Shown: positions 9,630-19,852, counted from the stretch's first letter. The stretch is 64,000 nt of DNA from Candidatus Poribacteria bacterium (GCA_026710795.1 JAPOQK010000030.1:79580-143579); one strand, 5' to 3'. Notes: generated from the letters alone by a model not told the origin. Program-made: numbers and translations.

Positions 9630-10502
9630 TTAAGCCAACACTTCTGCGACGGTATCTCCGATGGCAGTTAGGTCGTCTGCAACAGCAATTCCTGCATCCT
9701 TGAGAGATTTTATCTTATCTGCAGCAGTGCCTTGTCCCCCTGAAATGATTGCACCAGCATGACCCATCCGTTTACCCGGTGGCGCGGTCTGTCCAGCAAT
9801 AAAACCCACAACTGGTTTTGTCATTTCGTTTTTGACAAACTGTGCTGCCGTTTCTTCTGCTGCCCCACCGATTTCTCCAATAAGGACAACTGCATGTGTG
9901 TCATCATCTTCCTCAAATAGTTTAAGAACATCAACGAAGTTTGTACCAATCACAGGATCACCACCGATACCGACACAGGTAGATTGACCAATACCGAGTT
10001 GCTTGAGTTGATATGCAGCTTCATAAGTTAATGTCCCGCTGCGTGAGACAATACCAACATTACCGGGAGAATAGGCAAACGCAGGCATCACACCGATTTT
10101 GCATTCACCGGGAGTAATGATTCCCGGACAGTTCGGACCTATTAACCGAGTCTGCTTATCATTAACATAGGCTTTTGCTCTTACCATATCAAGAACGGGG
10201 ATATGTTCAGAGATACAGATTATGAGATCAATTCCAGCATCTGCAGCTTCCATGATTGAGTCGGCAGCGTTGAAACGTGCAGGAACAAAAATCAGAGAGG
10301 TATCTGCATCTGTTTCTGAAACTCCTTCTGATACGGTATCAAATACAGGGATACCGTTAACATCTGTGCCACCTCTACCGGGAACAGCACCAGCAACAAT
10401 TTGGGTCCCGTAATCCACACACTGTTCAGTGTGAAAACGTCCTGATCGTCCTGTTATGCCTTGAACTATTACTTTTGTGTCTTTGTTTACAAGTATACTC
10501 AT
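9630..10502 (-). CDS. sucD: Succinyl-CoA synthetase alpha subunit
   Basis: SucD binds CoA and carries the phosphohistidine of succinyl-CoA synthetase, the substrate-level phosphorylation step of the TCA cycle. The 290-residue length is normal. The Rossmann-type CoA-binding domain includes '[13 protein letters not shown]' and '[17 protein letters not shown]', and the active-site His (about residue 248) lies in '[14 protein letters not shown]'. Its partner sucC is not adjacent but 6 kb away on the same strand (16528-17712), with five other genes between. The gene is 3 nt upstream of panB and 6 nt downstream of the glycosidase gene. Confidence 0.98.
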   Translation of the reverse strand: MSILVNKDTKVIVQGITGRSGRFHTEQCVDYGTQIVAGAVPGRGGTDVNGIPVFDTVSEGVSETDADTSLIFVPARFNAADSIMEAADAGIDLIICISEHIPVLDMVRAKAYVNDKQTRLIGPNCPGIITPGECKIGVMPAFAYSPGNVGIVSRSGTLTYEAAYQLKQLGIGQSTCVGIGGDPVIGTNFVDVLKLFEEDDDTHAVVLIGEIGGAAEETAAQFVKNEMTKPVVGFIAGQTAPPGKRMGHAGAIISGGQGTAADKIKSLKDAGIAVADDLTAIGDTVAEVLA

Positions 10503-10508
10503 TTTTCC

Positions 10509-12551
10509 TTATTCTATTACCAAATAACTAACGCTTCTTGCTTCCATCTTAATTGGAATCTCAACATTATAGTTTCGGTCAATTTTGTACTGTTTCGGTT
10601 CACCTTCATTTTCACGAATGTTTGCTGATTCAGACAAACCTGTATAATAGAGTGATAATTTTAAAGTCATCTCTTGTTCATTCTGAGTAGGATTATACAA
10701 CATCGCGAGTCCACAAGGATTGAGTTGTGGGTTAACGTGGAGAATACAATCAATGGAACGACCATCTGGACGTCGCACGTGGATTAAATCAGACTCCAAT
10801 ATTTGACGATATTTTTTGAAAAAGTCAACCCATCGCTTGACTACAACTTTCGTTTCTTCAGTATCAAAAAGTCTGGGACCTCGATAGCATGCAATTACAC
10901 CACTACCAAAGTTCTGTGCAAGATGTGATTCGTAGTCATCAAGGTGTTCAGATAGCGGTTCAAATGTTGCTGCTTGTCCACCACCGTGATATTCCACTAA
11001 TGGAACGAACATCCACCCCATACTCGGTGTTTTTTCATACGTGCCATCATAAATATTCTGTCGGGCAATAAGAATCTGCCTTTCACGTGGTAAGCTGAAA
11101 TTTGTTTCACGATATCCCATGCCACATTTGTTTGAACCGTTGAGGTAATACCTATCAGGTGAATTGATATAGATACCGCGTTTTCTGCATTTGTGATAAA
11201 AATTCACACACGCTTCCCACTGACGCAACTGCGAATCTTCTAATCCATTATGGTGTTCATGTTCAGTTGAAGCACAGACATCACCATGATAAGGTCCATC
11301 TGTCTCTATGATATCCATCCCCGTTGCATCCATGAAATTCAGTACTCGCTGAACATAGCCGTCTCCCCAACTGCTTGCAAGGCAAGCACTCTGTCCAAAC
11401 TTACTTCCGGGTTTCCCAGTTTCTGGGTCTATACAGTTGAATTCTTCTCCTACACCCCGCGATGCACACATCAACGTATAACCCCCAAGTTGGATACCTT
11501 TACTATGTGCATAATCCGCCAATTCCTTCATTGTAGCAATATATTCTGGGTTTTCGCTCTCAATATTATAGCCACTCCCAAAGGTCATAATAACCATTTC
11601 AAATCCGACTTCCGCGCACTGATCAATAGCCAATCGAACTGCCTCTGGTTCGGCACTTCGTACATGCATCAGTATTGGATTCTCCGTGACTTGTGGTGCG
11701 ACCGTGCGAAACATCTTGCGACGTGCAAGTCCTTTCCGTTCACGATCATCACTGTCATGCAGGATCTCAAAAGTCCGAAAACTTGTAAATGTCTCTCCCG
11801 GTTGGAGAAGCACACCCGGACCCAGTGGATAGTGACTTGTCATCAACAGTGGCATCTGATAGCGGTAATCAACTTGTGTTAGGTATTCTTCATCCGGTCC
11901 CCATTGAGTCGTCTGCATACCACTGAAAGCATAATCGCTTTCTACTTGCAGCCTATGTTTTTCTTGTTCGTTCACCGCAAGAATTTCACAGCTTAATGCA
12001 TCAATTTGTATCGGTTTTTGACCGTCATTTCGAATAGAGATCCACTTGGACAGGACAGGAATACCTTGATATAGTTCATAATGTACACAAACCTGTAGGG
12101 AGTCAACGGATGGTGGCGGTGAGAACTCAACCGACAGTGTAACACCTTCTGGTGGATATGGCGATGATTCCAAAGTACGTCTATGTTCCCAAGGATAGCG
12201 AGGTTCAGGTTCACCGATGGAATATTCTTGATATTGAAATGCATTCTCCTCACTGGTCAAATCTGCAATCCACTCGTCATCAAGATATGCATAGTCGGGT
12301 TGTCCTTTCAAGCCACCGACTTCATATACTTCTCCGTCAATAGTAAATACTGCCTCTGGTTTGATACCGCGAAGAAAACTAGTTTCGGTTATTTGATTGG
12401 TATAATCGACTGTTGCGAAATTCGATTCTGTGACGAATCTGCGCTGAATGAGTCCATTATAAAGAATAAGTCCATTGTCTGTTTCTTGGACTGTAGCGGG
12501 CTGAGTATAGGATTGGACTAACCAATCATTTTGTTGTGATGTGTAGTGCAT
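10509..12551 (-). CDS. Alpha-galactosidase-like glycoside hydrolase (GH36/GH27-type)
   Basis: The 680-residue protein has an N-terminal beta-sandwich (about residues 1-290), a TIM barrel (about 300-600) and a C-terminal beta domain. Barrel motifs include 'GFEMVIMTFGSGYN', 'GIQLGGYTLMCASRG' and 'MDIIETDGPYHGD'. The Asp of the last is in the position of the GH27/GH36 nucleophile. No signal peptide is seen, so it is likely cytoplasmic. It may act on alpha-galactosides or related oligosaccharides, but exact substrate assignment is not possible. It lies 6 nt upstream of sucD and 138 bp downstream of the ThuA-like gene. Insertion of a glycosidase between central-metabolism genes is unusual. Confidence 0.8.
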   Translation of the reverse strand: MHYTSQQNDWLVQSYTQPATVQETDNGLILYNGLIQRRFVTESNFATVDYTNQITETSFLRGIKPEAVFTIDGEVYEVGGLKGQPDYAYLDDEWIADLTSEENAFQYQEYSIGEPEPRYPWEHRRTLESSPYPPEGVTLSVEFSPPPSVDSLQVCVHYELYQGIPVLSKWISIRNDGQKPIQIDALSCEILAVNEQEKHRLQVESDYAFSGMQTTQWGPDEEYLTQVDYRYQMPLLMTSHYPLGPGVLLQPGETFTSFRTFEILHDSDDRERKGLARRKMFRTVAPQVTENPILMHVRSAEPEAVRLAIDQCAEVGFEMVIMTFGSGYNIESENPEYIATMKELADYAHSKGIQLGGYTLMCASRGVGEEFNCIDPETGKPGSKFGQSACLASSWGDGYVQRVLNFMDATGMDIIETDGPYHGDVCASTEHEHHNGLEDSQLRQWEACVNFYHKCRKRGIYINSPDRYYLNGSNKCGMGYRETNFSLPRERQILIARQNIYDGTYEKTPSMGWMFVPLVEYHGGGQAATFEPLSEHLDDYESHLAQNFGSGVIACYRGPRLFDTEETKVVVKRWVDFFKKYRQILESDLIHVRRPDGRSIDCILHVNPQLNPCGLAMLYNPTQNEQEMTLKLSLYYTGLSESANIRENEGEPKQYKIDRNYNVEIPIKMEARSVSYLVIE

Positions 12552-12689
12552 GTTGAGTTATCTTATATTTATCGTGAGTTCGGTAAAAATCTACTTCAAA
12601 GTATCTTAATTCCATTATGCAATTACCTTAAAGTCTGCTAAGTCTCGTGCAAAATCAAGACAAGCATGAATCTGCGTTTCTAATCAGTA

Positions 12690-13463
12690 TCACATTTTCA
12701 AATTCGCCCATCTCGTTGTTAGTTTACCAGATGCTTTTACATCTGCAAATTCCTCAACATAGTTCAGCAGATTCTCCATGAAAAGTGCTGCCATGTCTTT
12801 CGTCTTGTCATCATTTCCAGCAATATGGTATTTATCAGGGGCAATTGCCATCATTAGGAACTTACCTTTACCGTATATTGCTTCCATGATCACAGGTTGG
12901 TCCAAACTATCCATCAGTACATCAAATCCGTTTTGAGACGCGATGACTTCCCAAACAGTAGGCCAGTTTTGAAAACTCCAGTCTTTAAACATATTGTCGT
13001 CCATACGGTGTGGTTCGTTAAAGAGCGGGTGGTCTTCATCCAGTATTTTAAAATCTTTACTATCACGGTCACTTCGGACACAACTCAATTCAGGTGGCAA
13101 CCAATCAACATTCGCTTCATTCTGATCCGCTTGGGTCGGTTCCCATACTATACCTCCATTTTCAACGAAATCTTGAATAGCTTGGGCATTCTTGTCAAGG
13201 TTTTGGTGAAGTACAGCATTGTTAGTGGTCATACTACCTATTAAGAAGATTCTATCATCTGCTTTAAATTGTAACTGTCCTCCTTCAAGGTCATTCGTAA
13301 GATCATCATACTCAACTTTGAATTCATCCAGTGTCTGACGTAATGCATCAACCTTTGTCCATTCGTCGGCAAAATCAACAACGACAATTCCAGAGGCTTC
13401 CACTATCAACACACTCACAACAAGTGTCATAATACTGCAGCTTACAAACAAACGGTATAACAT
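12690..13463 (-). CDS. Secreted ThuA/GATase1-like hypothetical protein
   Basis: The 257-residue product begins with a signal peptide (about residues 1-23). It then shows an alternating beta/alpha pattern with 'IVVVDFADEWTKVDALRQTL', 'DDRIFLIGSM' and 'IQDFVENGGIVWEP', like glutamine-amidotransferase-fold proteins of the ThuA type. 'DEDHPLFNEPHRMDD' resembles the 'HPI' strand region of that group. An AAGGAG site lies upstream of the ATG. The role is unknown. ThuA-like proteins are often near sugar or oxidoreductase genes, and the next gene downstream is the GH36-like glycosidase. Confidence 0.75.
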   Translation of the reverse strand: MLYRLFVSCSIMTLVVSVLIVEASGIVVVDFADEWTKVDALRQTLDEFKVEYDDLTNDLEGGQLQFKADDRIFLIGSMTTNNAVLHQNLDKNAQAIQDFVENGGIVWEPTQADQNEANVDWLPPELSCVRSDRDSKDFKILDEDHPLFNEPHRMDDNMFKDWSFQNWPTVWEVIASQNGFDVLMDSLDQPVIMEAIYGKGKFLMMAIAPDKYHIAGNDDKTKDMAALFMENLLNYVEEFADVKASGKLTTRWANLKM

Positions 13464-13571
13464 GATTTCATCTCCTTACAAGATCTTTTCAATGGTGAAG
13501 GAATCTTTCAGGTTCTATGTCTCTTCAGTGAGTATCCCTCCCTAATTCATAGGAATCTCTTAATCATTAAA

Positions 13572-13766
13572 TTACTGTTTCCAAATCAAGAACAGTATGA
13601 ATAAACAAAATAACAGCAGCAATGTGTTAACACACAGGAGTATCAAAATAGTGAACAGTAAAGGTGTATTATGTGAGCACCCACTAAATGTGCATCCCAA
13701 CCAAACTATACCTAAAAAAATCAGCAGCACTTTGGATACATTCTTTAAATTATTCATGAGAAACAT
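13572..13766 (-). CDS. Small hydrophobic membrane protein, unknown
   Basis: A 64-residue frame encodes two strongly hydrophobic segments (about residues 12-26 and 36-61). The first ends in 'LGCTFSGCS', which could be a lipoprotein-like or simply cysteine-bearing membrane segment. No clear ribosome site precedes it; Met4 is an alternative start. It lies between proS and the ThuA-like gene on the same strand, 84 bp after proS. It could be a real small membrane protein or a chance AT-rich frame. Confidence 0.38.
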   Translation of the reverse strand: MFLMNNLKNVSKVLLIFLGIVWLGCTFSGCSHNTPLLFTILILLCVNTLLLLFCLFILFLIWKQ

Positions 13767-13850
13767 CGCAAATTCTTATGGTGATACATAAATTGAGCAG
13801 AAAGGACAGAATACGGATGTTGCATTCTGCCAATAGTGACTTGGGTTATG

Positions 13851-15287
13851 CTAGTACGCCCGCGCAAAAATTGTAATCTCTTCCGCTTTCGTACCACAAA
13901 CTATACATGCCCCATCAGAATCAGGTTGTTCCGTTGGAATACATCGTATAGTTGCTTGTGTCTCTTCTTTGACTTTATCTTCACACGTCTCGTTTCCACA
14001 CCACCATGCACGTGCAAAACCTTCTTCAACAATCTCCTTAAATGAATCGTAATCTGTCGGTTCAAAGGTGTTCGCATCTCGGAATTCTGAGGCACGTTTC
14101 AGCATATCAGACTGAATTGTATCAAGCATCTGCGTTGCAGTCTCAGCAACATCAGCAATCGGGATGAAGGATTTACCCTCTTTACCGGGAATATCTCTTC
14201 TGGCAAAAACTACCTGCTCGTTTTCAATGTCGCGTGGACCAATTTCTATACGTAAAGGCACACCTTTGAGTTCCCATTCGTTGAATCGCCAACCGGGAGA
14301 ATACTCATAGCGATCATCAACATGGTAACGGATATCACCTAAGGTTTCACTGATAGCATTAACGGTTTGTGTGACGACCTGCCTTGCTTCCTCACTGTTT
14401 TTTGGAACAATCGGCACAATAACAAGTTGTGTGGGCGCAAGTCTCGGAGGAAGCACCAAACCTTGGTCATCCCCGTGTGTCATAATAATAGCCCCAATCA
14501 TACGAGTGCTAACACCCCAACTGGTTGTCCAGCAATGCTGTTGTTTCTGATTTGCATCAAGAAATTGTATATCAAAGACCTTGGAAAAGTTTTGTCCGAG
14601 ATCGTGTGACGTTCCCGCTTGAAGTGCACGCTTATCACCCATCATTGCTTCAATCGTATAGGAGGTGAGTGCACCGGGAAACTTTTCGCTTTCACTCTTA
14701 CGTCCGGGAATGACAGGTATTGCAGCTTCGTTCACAGCAAAATCGGTATAAATGTCAAGGATGCGTAATGTTTCCTCCACCGCTTCCTCATGTGTTGCAT
14801 GTGCGGTATGTCCCTCCTGCCAGAAAAACTCCATTGTTCTCAGGAATAGTCGGGGTCTCAACTCCCATCGCACTACATTTGCCCACTGATTGATAAGCAC
14901 GGGTAGGTCACGGTAGGATTGTATCCATTGACTATACATATAGCCAATAATAGTTTCGGATGTCGGACGAACAACGAGCGGCTCTTCTAACTTTTTACCT
15001 CCACCGTGCGTTACGACAGCGAGTTCTGGTTTGAATCCCTCAACATGTTCCGCTTCTTTCTCAATGAAACTCATCGGAATGAATAACGGAAAGGCAGCGT
15101 TTTGGTGTCCTGTTGCTTTGAAGCGGACATCCAGCTGTTCCTTGACGTTTTCCCAGAGGGCGTAGCCATAAGGTCGCACCACCATACATCCACGCACAGG
15201 CGCATAGTCTGCCATCTCTGCTTGACGGATGACCTGTGTATACCATTTTGAATAGTCTTCACTACGAGGCGTTATTTTATCAAACAT
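13851..15287 (-). CDS. proS: Prolyl-tRNA synthetase, archaeal/eukaryotic-like (type 3)
   Basis: The enzyme charges tRNA-Pro with proline. The 478-residue protein lacks the bacterial-type insertion domain. It has class II motifs ('VVRPTSETII', 'WELRPRLFLRTMEFFWQEGHTAH', 'GTSHDLGQNFSKVF'), the anticodon-binding domain and a C-terminal zinc-type domain ('WCGNETCEDK' to 'CIVCGTKAEE'). It ends in 'FARAY', as is typical of this type. It is 22 nt downstream of pgk, so sucC-pgk-proS look like one transcription unit. Confidence 0.98.
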   Translation of the reverse strand: MFDKITPRSEDYSKWYTQVIRQAEMADYAPVRGCMVVRPYGYALWENVKEQLDVRFKATGHQNAAFPLFIPMSFIEKEAEHVEGFKPELAVVTHGGGKKLEEPLVVRPTSETIIGYMYSQWIQSYRDLPVLINQWANVVRWELRPRLFLRTMEFFWQEGHTAHATHEEAVEETLRILDIYTDFAVNEAAIPVIPGRKSESEKFPGALTSYTIEAMMGDKRALQAGTSHDLGQNFSKVFDIQFLDANQKQQHCWTTSWGVSTRMIGAIIMTHGDDQGLVLPPRLAPTQLVIVPIVPKNSEEARQVVTQTVNAISETLGDIRYHVDDRYEYSPGWRFNEWELKGVPLRIEIGPRDIENEQVVFARRDIPGKEGKSFIPIADVAETATQMLDTIQSDMLKRASEFRDANTFEPTDYDSFKEIVEEGFARAWWCGNETCEDKVKEETQATIRCIPTEQPDSDGACIVCGTKAEEITIFARAY

Positions 15288-15309
15288 ATTTTAAGTTATC
15301 ACTTTTCTG

Positions 15310-16500
15310 TTATTTGTCAGTTAATGCTGTAATTCCAGGTAAAGGTTTGCCTTCTAAAAACTCAAGTGAAGCTCCACCACCAGTGGAAATATGTGTAATC
15401 CGATCAGCAACGCCTGCCTGTTGAATTGCCGCAACACAGTCTCCACCACCGATAATACTAACCGCATCGGAGGCTGCAATCTGTTTTGCTACCTCAATTG
15501 TACCTTTCGCAAACTTTTCAAACTCATAGACCCCTAAAGGACCATTCCATACTACCGTTTTCGCTGATGCGATTCGTTCACTAAATGCTGCGACTGTTTT
15601 GGGTCCAATGTCTAAACCTTGCCAACCGTTAGGAACAGATACGTTATCAATTACTTGAGATTCTGTTTCAGGATCAAACGACTCTCCAACGATATGATCA
15701 GCGGGTAATAGAACTGATTCTGTAAAATCTTTTTTCTTAATTAGGTTGACAGCCACATCCAATTTCTCCGTTTCCACAAGTGAGTTACCTATTGAAACAT
15801 CCATCGCAGAAAGGAACGTGTAAGCCATCCCACCTCCGATTAACAGACTATCCACCTTCCCAATTAAATTCTCAATAAGTGTTATTTTATCCGAAATCTT
15901 CGCTCCTCCGAGAATAGCTACATAAGGACGTTCAGGACTTTCAAGTGTCATACTAAGGTAATGTATTTCTCTCGCCATGAGTAAACCAACTGCACAAGTT
16001 GTTATGTACTGTGTAATTCCTTCTGTAGATGCATGGGCGCGGTGAGCGGTTCCGAAGGCATCATTAACATAAACATCTGCAAGTGAGGCAAGTTGCTTTG
16101 CAAACTCAGGATCGTTATCTGTTTCCTCAGCATAAAACCTTACGTTTTCCAACAGCAATATTTCCCCATTCTCCAACGACTCAACAGCATTATGTACATC
16201 TTCGCCAATACAATCATTAACATGAGCAACCCGTCTACCAAGTTTTCTGTTTAAAGCAATAGCAATTGGTTCAGTAGAAAGCGTCTCTCGATCAGCAGCT
16301 GAACCTACTGTTGGTCTACCTAAGTGAGTGATAAGGATTATTTTAGCATTACGGTGAATAAGGTCTAATAGGGTTGGTAATGCAGCAGTAATACGGGTTT
16401 CATCCGTTATTTTACCTTCTTGTATAGGAACATTAAAGTCCACGCGGACGATAACCCGTTTTCCAGCGACATCAATATCTGATAATTCAAGTTTTGCCAT
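15310..16500 (-). CDS. pgk: Phosphoglycerate kinase
   Basis: Pgk makes ATP from 1,3-bisphosphoglycerate in glycolysis and runs in reverse in gluconeogenesis. The 396-residue length fits. Visible signatures are the N-terminal 'KRVIVRVDFNVPIQ' (substrate Arg/Asp/Asn), 'LITHLGRP', 'LLENVRFYAEE', 'YVNDAFGTAHRAHAST', 'ILGGAKISDKI', 'WNGPLGVYEFEKFAKGT' and the C-terminal 'IIGGGDCVAAI' and 'STGGGASLEFLEG' phosphate loops. It lies 27 nt after sucC and 22 nt before proS. Gap is not adjacent, unlike in many bacteria. Confidence 0.98.
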   Translation of the reverse strand: MAKLELSDIDVAGKRVIVRVDFNVPIQEGKITDETRITAALPTLLDLIHRNAKIILITHLGRPTVGSAADRETLSTEPIAIALNRKLGRRVAHVNDCIGEDVHNAVESLENGEILLLENVRFYAEETDNDPEFAKQLASLADVYVNDAFGTAHRAHASTEGITQYITTCAVGLLMAREIHYLSMTLESPERPYVAILGGAKISDKITLIENLIGKVDSLLIGGGMAYTFLSAMDVSIGNSLVETEKLDVAVNLIKKKDFTESVLLPADHIVGESFDPETESQVIDNVSVPNGWQGLDIGPKTVAAFSERIASAKTVVWNGPLGVYEFEKFAKGTIEVAKQIAASDAVSIIGGGDCVAAIQQAGVADRITHISTGGGASLEFLEGKPLPGITALTDK

Positions 16501-16527
16501 TTTTCTCTTTTCTTGTCTAAAGTATAC

Positions 16528-17712
16528 CTATGCAACGTTAGCTGCGGACACTGCAAGTTCAGCCGCTTCAGACAGTCCTTCTGCCAGTTGTAGATTCAAG
16601 TCAGATTCTGCAATAATTTGTTTACCGAGTTCCACGTTTGTTCCTTCTAACCGAACAACAAGTGGCACTTTGAGTTGAACCTGTTTTGCTGCCTCCACAA
16701 TACCTGTCGCTATAGTATCACACTTCATAATACCACCAAAGATATTAACAAGAACAGCTTTCACGTTTTCGTCTGCAAGGATAAGCCGAAAAGCATGTGC
16801 AACTGCCTCAACAGATGCCCCACCGCCGACATCAAGGAAATTCGCAGGTTCTCCACCTTTTTGCTTTATTATATCCATCGTTGCCATTGCCAATCCAGCA
16901 CCATTTACCATGCATCCAATATTCCCATCAAGACGGATATAACTTAGTCCGGATTCACTTGCCTCTAATTCACTTGGATCTTCTTCGTGTGGATCGCGCA
17001 TTTCAGCAATTTCAGAATGTCGCCAGATGGAGTTGTCGTCTATGTTGACTTTAGAATCAAGTGCAACTATATCTAAACTGTCACCTTCCCCAATAATAGT
17101 AAGTGGATTTATTTCTATCAACGAACAATCACATTCAACAAATGCTGTATAGAGTGACATAATCAATTTCGTTGCATTGGGTATTAGGTCTCTGTATGAT
17201 GCATCCGTGATTAATCTGTATGCGAATTCTCGCGCCTGAAATTCAGTCAGTCCAAAAGCAGCATCAATCTGCGTTCTAATAATCTTTTCGGGGGTTTGTG
17301 CTGCTACCTCCTCAATATCCATGCCGCCTTCTTCGCTGCCAATCACAGTTAACTGTGATGTTTCTCTGTCAAGTAAGATAGCAAGGTAAAACTCTTTCTG
17401 TATTTCAGCCGCTTCTACTATGAGAACTTTACGGACAAGTTTACCCTCCGCACCAGTCTGCGGTGTCACGAGCTGCATGCCGAGCATATCTTCAGTAAGT
17501 TGTCTAACTTCAGAGACGGAGTTTGCAAGTTTAACGCCACCTCCTTTTCCTCGTCCACCTGCATGGATTTGTGCTTTGACAACAAATTTTGTTGCATCAA
17601 TTTCACTTGCAATGGCTTGAGCATCTTCAGGAGTTTCAGCCACACTACCGGTTAGGGTCGTAACACCAAATGATTCTAATATCTCTTTGGCTTGGTATTC
17701 ATGTATATTCAT
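16528..17712 (-). CDS. sucC: Succinyl-CoA synthetase beta subunit
   Basis: SucC is the ATP-grasp, nucleotide- and succinate-binding subunit that pairs with SucD. The 394-residue protein starts 'MNIHEYQAKEILESFGV' and has 'HAGGRGKGGGVKLA', 'EINPLTI', 'LDGNIGCMVNGAGLAMATMD' and 'FLDVGGGASVEAV', all family signatures. It is the first gene of the minus-strand run sucC-pgk-proS. A 231-bp gap separates it from the divergent PhyH gene at 17944, which is probably where its promoter lies. Confidence 0.98.
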   Translation of the reverse strand: MNIHEYQAKEILESFGVTTLTGSVAETPEDAQAIASEIDATKFVVKAQIHAGGRGKGGGVKLANSVSEVRQLTEDMLGMQLVTPQTGAEGKLVRKVLIVEAAEIQKEFYLAILLDRETSQLTVIGSEEGGMDIEEVAAQTPEKIIRTQIDAAFGLTEFQAREFAYRLITDASYRDLIPNATKLIMSLYTAFVECDCSLIEINPLTIIGEGDSLDIVALDSKVNIDDNSIWRHSEIAEMRDPHEEDPSELEASESGLSYIRLDGNIGCMVNGAGLAMATMDIIKQKGGEPANFLDVGGGASVEAVAHAFRLILADENVKAVLVNIFGGIMKCDTIATGIVEAAKQVQLKVPLVVRLEGTNVELGKQIIAESDLNLQLAEGLSEAAELAVSAANVA

Positions 17713-17861
17713 CTGTTATATTATAGTTGTGATTATAATGCTTATTCGTATTACAAAATATATAGGATTATCTGTGATGAAATCTTAAAAAAGACTAAAA
17801 TGATTATACTATACATGGGTAAATATTGCAAGTCTTTTACTCATTGATTTTTGTTATTATT

Positions 17862-17879
17862 ATAGACATCAGTGTCTAT
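17862..17879. promoter_or_regulatory. Small perfect inverted repeat in the divergent sucC/PhyH gap
   Basis: ATAGACA and TGTCTAT flank a 4-nt centre. The repeat lies between two divergent genes, where a regulator operator would be placed. The function is inferred from position only. Confidence 0.25.
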
Positions 17880-17943
17880 TTCTGATACTATATTAGGAGT
17901 CATTCAAGATATTTATTAATAGTCCAGAAAGGAGTAAAAACAC

Positions 17944-18759
17944 ATGGAATTTGTCCAGTTGACAGAAGCACAACGTAAAGAATTTGATGAAAATGGCTTT
18001 TTCATTGTTCGGTCGGTACTTGACGAAGATATGATTACTCGGTTGTTAGATGCAGGCGATCGTATTGTAGATTCACGGGATACAGATGCACAATATGTTC
18101 ATATAAGAGATGGATTAGTGCAGGAACCTGCTTTTGCAGAACTAACTTCACAAACCAAAGCAATTCCATTAGTCATTCAACTTCTCGGTACAAATCTCCA
18201 CATAACGAATACTGCTCTATTATACAAAAACCCGCAACCACAAGAGCTACCTGAGAATCGCGGGTGGCACAGAGACGTTGGTCTACATTTAGATCTTGGT
18301 CATAAAAATTGCCCGCGAGTAGGTCTTAAGGTGGCATATTGTTTAACGGATTGCAACGTTCCAAATTCTGGTGCGACTTTATTTGTTCCAAAAAGTCATG
18401 TTTCGGGAAAACCATTAGAAATTCCCGAAGGAGAAATCGATCCAATTGAACCCTACGCAGAACCGTTCCTTCGTGCAGGTGATGCATATTTCTTTGAAAA
18501 CAGAATTTACCATTCCACTGGACAAAACTATACGGATCAGACTGCAAAAATTGTCATTTTTGGATACCATTATACTTGGATTAAACCTGAAGGTTATCTG
18601 TTATATTATGATGATAGACAACAACCCGATGATGATGTACTTCAAAACGTTGATGACCTTGGCAAACAATTTCTCGGTGGCGGGGGCGGTGCTGCAGCAC
18701 AATGGGCAGCAGAAAACAATCTCAATATTGAACAAGAACCTCAAGTTATTACAATTTAA
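17944..18759 (+). CDS. Phytanoyl-CoA dioxygenase (PhyH) family protein
   Basis: This is an Fe(II)/2-oxoglutarate-dependent dioxygenase of 271 residues. The iron ligands are His109 and Asp111 in 'GWHRDVG', with a distal His in 'RIYHSTGQN'. 'GATLFVPKSHVSGKP' is the typical PhyH strand motif. The ribosome site AAGGAG is 8 nt upstream. The substrate is unknown; bacterial PhyH proteins hydroxylate diverse small molecules and natural products. It lies 41 nt before the Gfo/Idh gene, suggesting a shared pathway. The C-terminus carries a Gly-rich 'GGGGGAAAQW' stretch. Confidence 0.92.
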   Translation: MEFVQLTEAQRKEFDENGFFIVRSVLDEDMITRLLDAGDRIVDSRDTDAQYVHIRDGLVQEPAFAELTSQTKAIPLVIQLLGTNLHITNTALLYKNPQPQELPENRGWHRDVGLHLDLGHKNCPRVGLKVAYCLTDCNVPNSGATLFVPKSHVSGKPLEIPEGEIDPIEPYAEPFLRAGDAYFFENRIYHSTGQNYTDQTAKIVIFGYHYTWIKPEGYLLYYDDRQQPDDDVLQNVDDLGKQFLGGGGGAAAQWAAENNLNIEQEPQVITI

Positions 18760-18800
18760 TTAATGGTAAAACAGGTTGACATATTTAAGAAAGGAAATAT

Positions 18801-19829
18801 ATGAAAAAAATAAATGTAGGTATTGTTGGCTGTGGTGGCATTGCAGGAGGAAAACATCTCCCTGGACATAATAGTGTAAAAAATGTGTCAATCATTGCTG
18901 CATGTGATATAGACAAATCGCGAGCAAAAGCTTTTGCTAAGAAACATGACATACCAAATGTTTTTACCGATTACGAAAAGATGGTTGAGATGGATCAAAT
19001 TGATGCTGTCAGTGTATGCACACCCAACAACTTTCACGCCGGACCAACTATCGCTGCACTAAATGCAGGAAAACATGTAATCTGTGAAAAACCGATCGCT
19101 GCGAACGCAATTGATGGACAGGCAATGGTAGACGCACAAAAAGCAAGCGGGAAAGTGCTACAAATCGGATTACAATCTCGATTCGGGGCTGGAGCACGGA
19201 CACTCCGAAAACTTCACGATGATGGCTTTTTTGGTGATGTATACTATGCTCGTGCAATGGCAATGCGTCGACGTGGTGTTCCTGCTTCACCATCATTTTT
19301 GAGTAAAGCTATTGCAGGTGGCGGACCACTTATTGATATAGGTGTTCATATTCTTGATGTATTACTTTGGATGATAGGGTCTCCCAATCCTATTGAAGCA
19401 TTTGGAATGACGGCAAAGAAATTTGGTGATAGAGCAGATGTTATCAATCCGTGGGGAAAATGGAATCCTGAAGACTTTGAGGTAGAGGATTTTGCGATGG
19501 GAACAATAAAGTTTGAAGGTGAATTAACAGTTACCTTAGAAACAGCATGGGCATCACATATACAGAATATCGGTGGAACTTTTTTTATGGGTGATATTGC
19601 AGGTGCAACTTATGAACCACTTCAGATATATCTTGATAAGAAGGATGAGATGGTAAATTATGAACCCGAATTGCTAAAAGGATTGCCTGGCGAGTTCGAG
19701 TCGTTTCATACTGCTATAAGAAAGGATTTACCTTCTCCTGTCCCTGCAGAAGAGGTGTTGAAAGTAGCGAAGATCTTTGATGCACTTTACGAATCTGCTC
19801 GAATTGGACGTTCAGTACCAATATTCTAA
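18801..19829 (+). CDS. Gfo/Idh/MocA family oxidoreductase
   Basis: The 342-residue NAD(P)-dependent dehydrogenase has an N-terminal Rossmann fold ('VGIVGCGGIAGGKHLPG') and the conserved 'CEKPIA' motif whose Lys is catalytic. The C-terminal domain contains 'GGGPLIDIGVHILDVLLWMIG', whose His is conserved. Members oxidise sugars, inositols or other polyols. The substrate cannot be read from sequence. It follows the PhyH gene by 41 nt and converges on queF. A second family member is at 62662-63630. Confidence 0.94.
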   Translation: MKKINVGIVGCGGIAGGKHLPGHNSVKNVSIIAACDIDKSRAKAFAKKHDIPNVFTDYEKMVEMDQIDAVSVCTPNNFHAGPTIAALNAGKHVICEKPIAANAIDGQAMVDAQKASGKVLQIGLQSRFGAGARTLRKLHDDGFFGDVYYARAMAMRRRGVPASPSFLSKAIAGGGPLIDIGVHILDVLLWMIGSPNPIEAFGMTAKKFGDRADVINPWGKWNPEDFEVEDFAMGTIKFEGELTVTLETAWASHIQNIGGTFFMGDIAGATYEPLQIYLDKKDEMVNYEPELLKGLPGEFESFHTAIRKDLPSPVPAEEVLKVAKIFDALYESARIGRSVPIF

Positions 19830-19852
19830 ATAAAATTCTGTTTGACCTTGCG

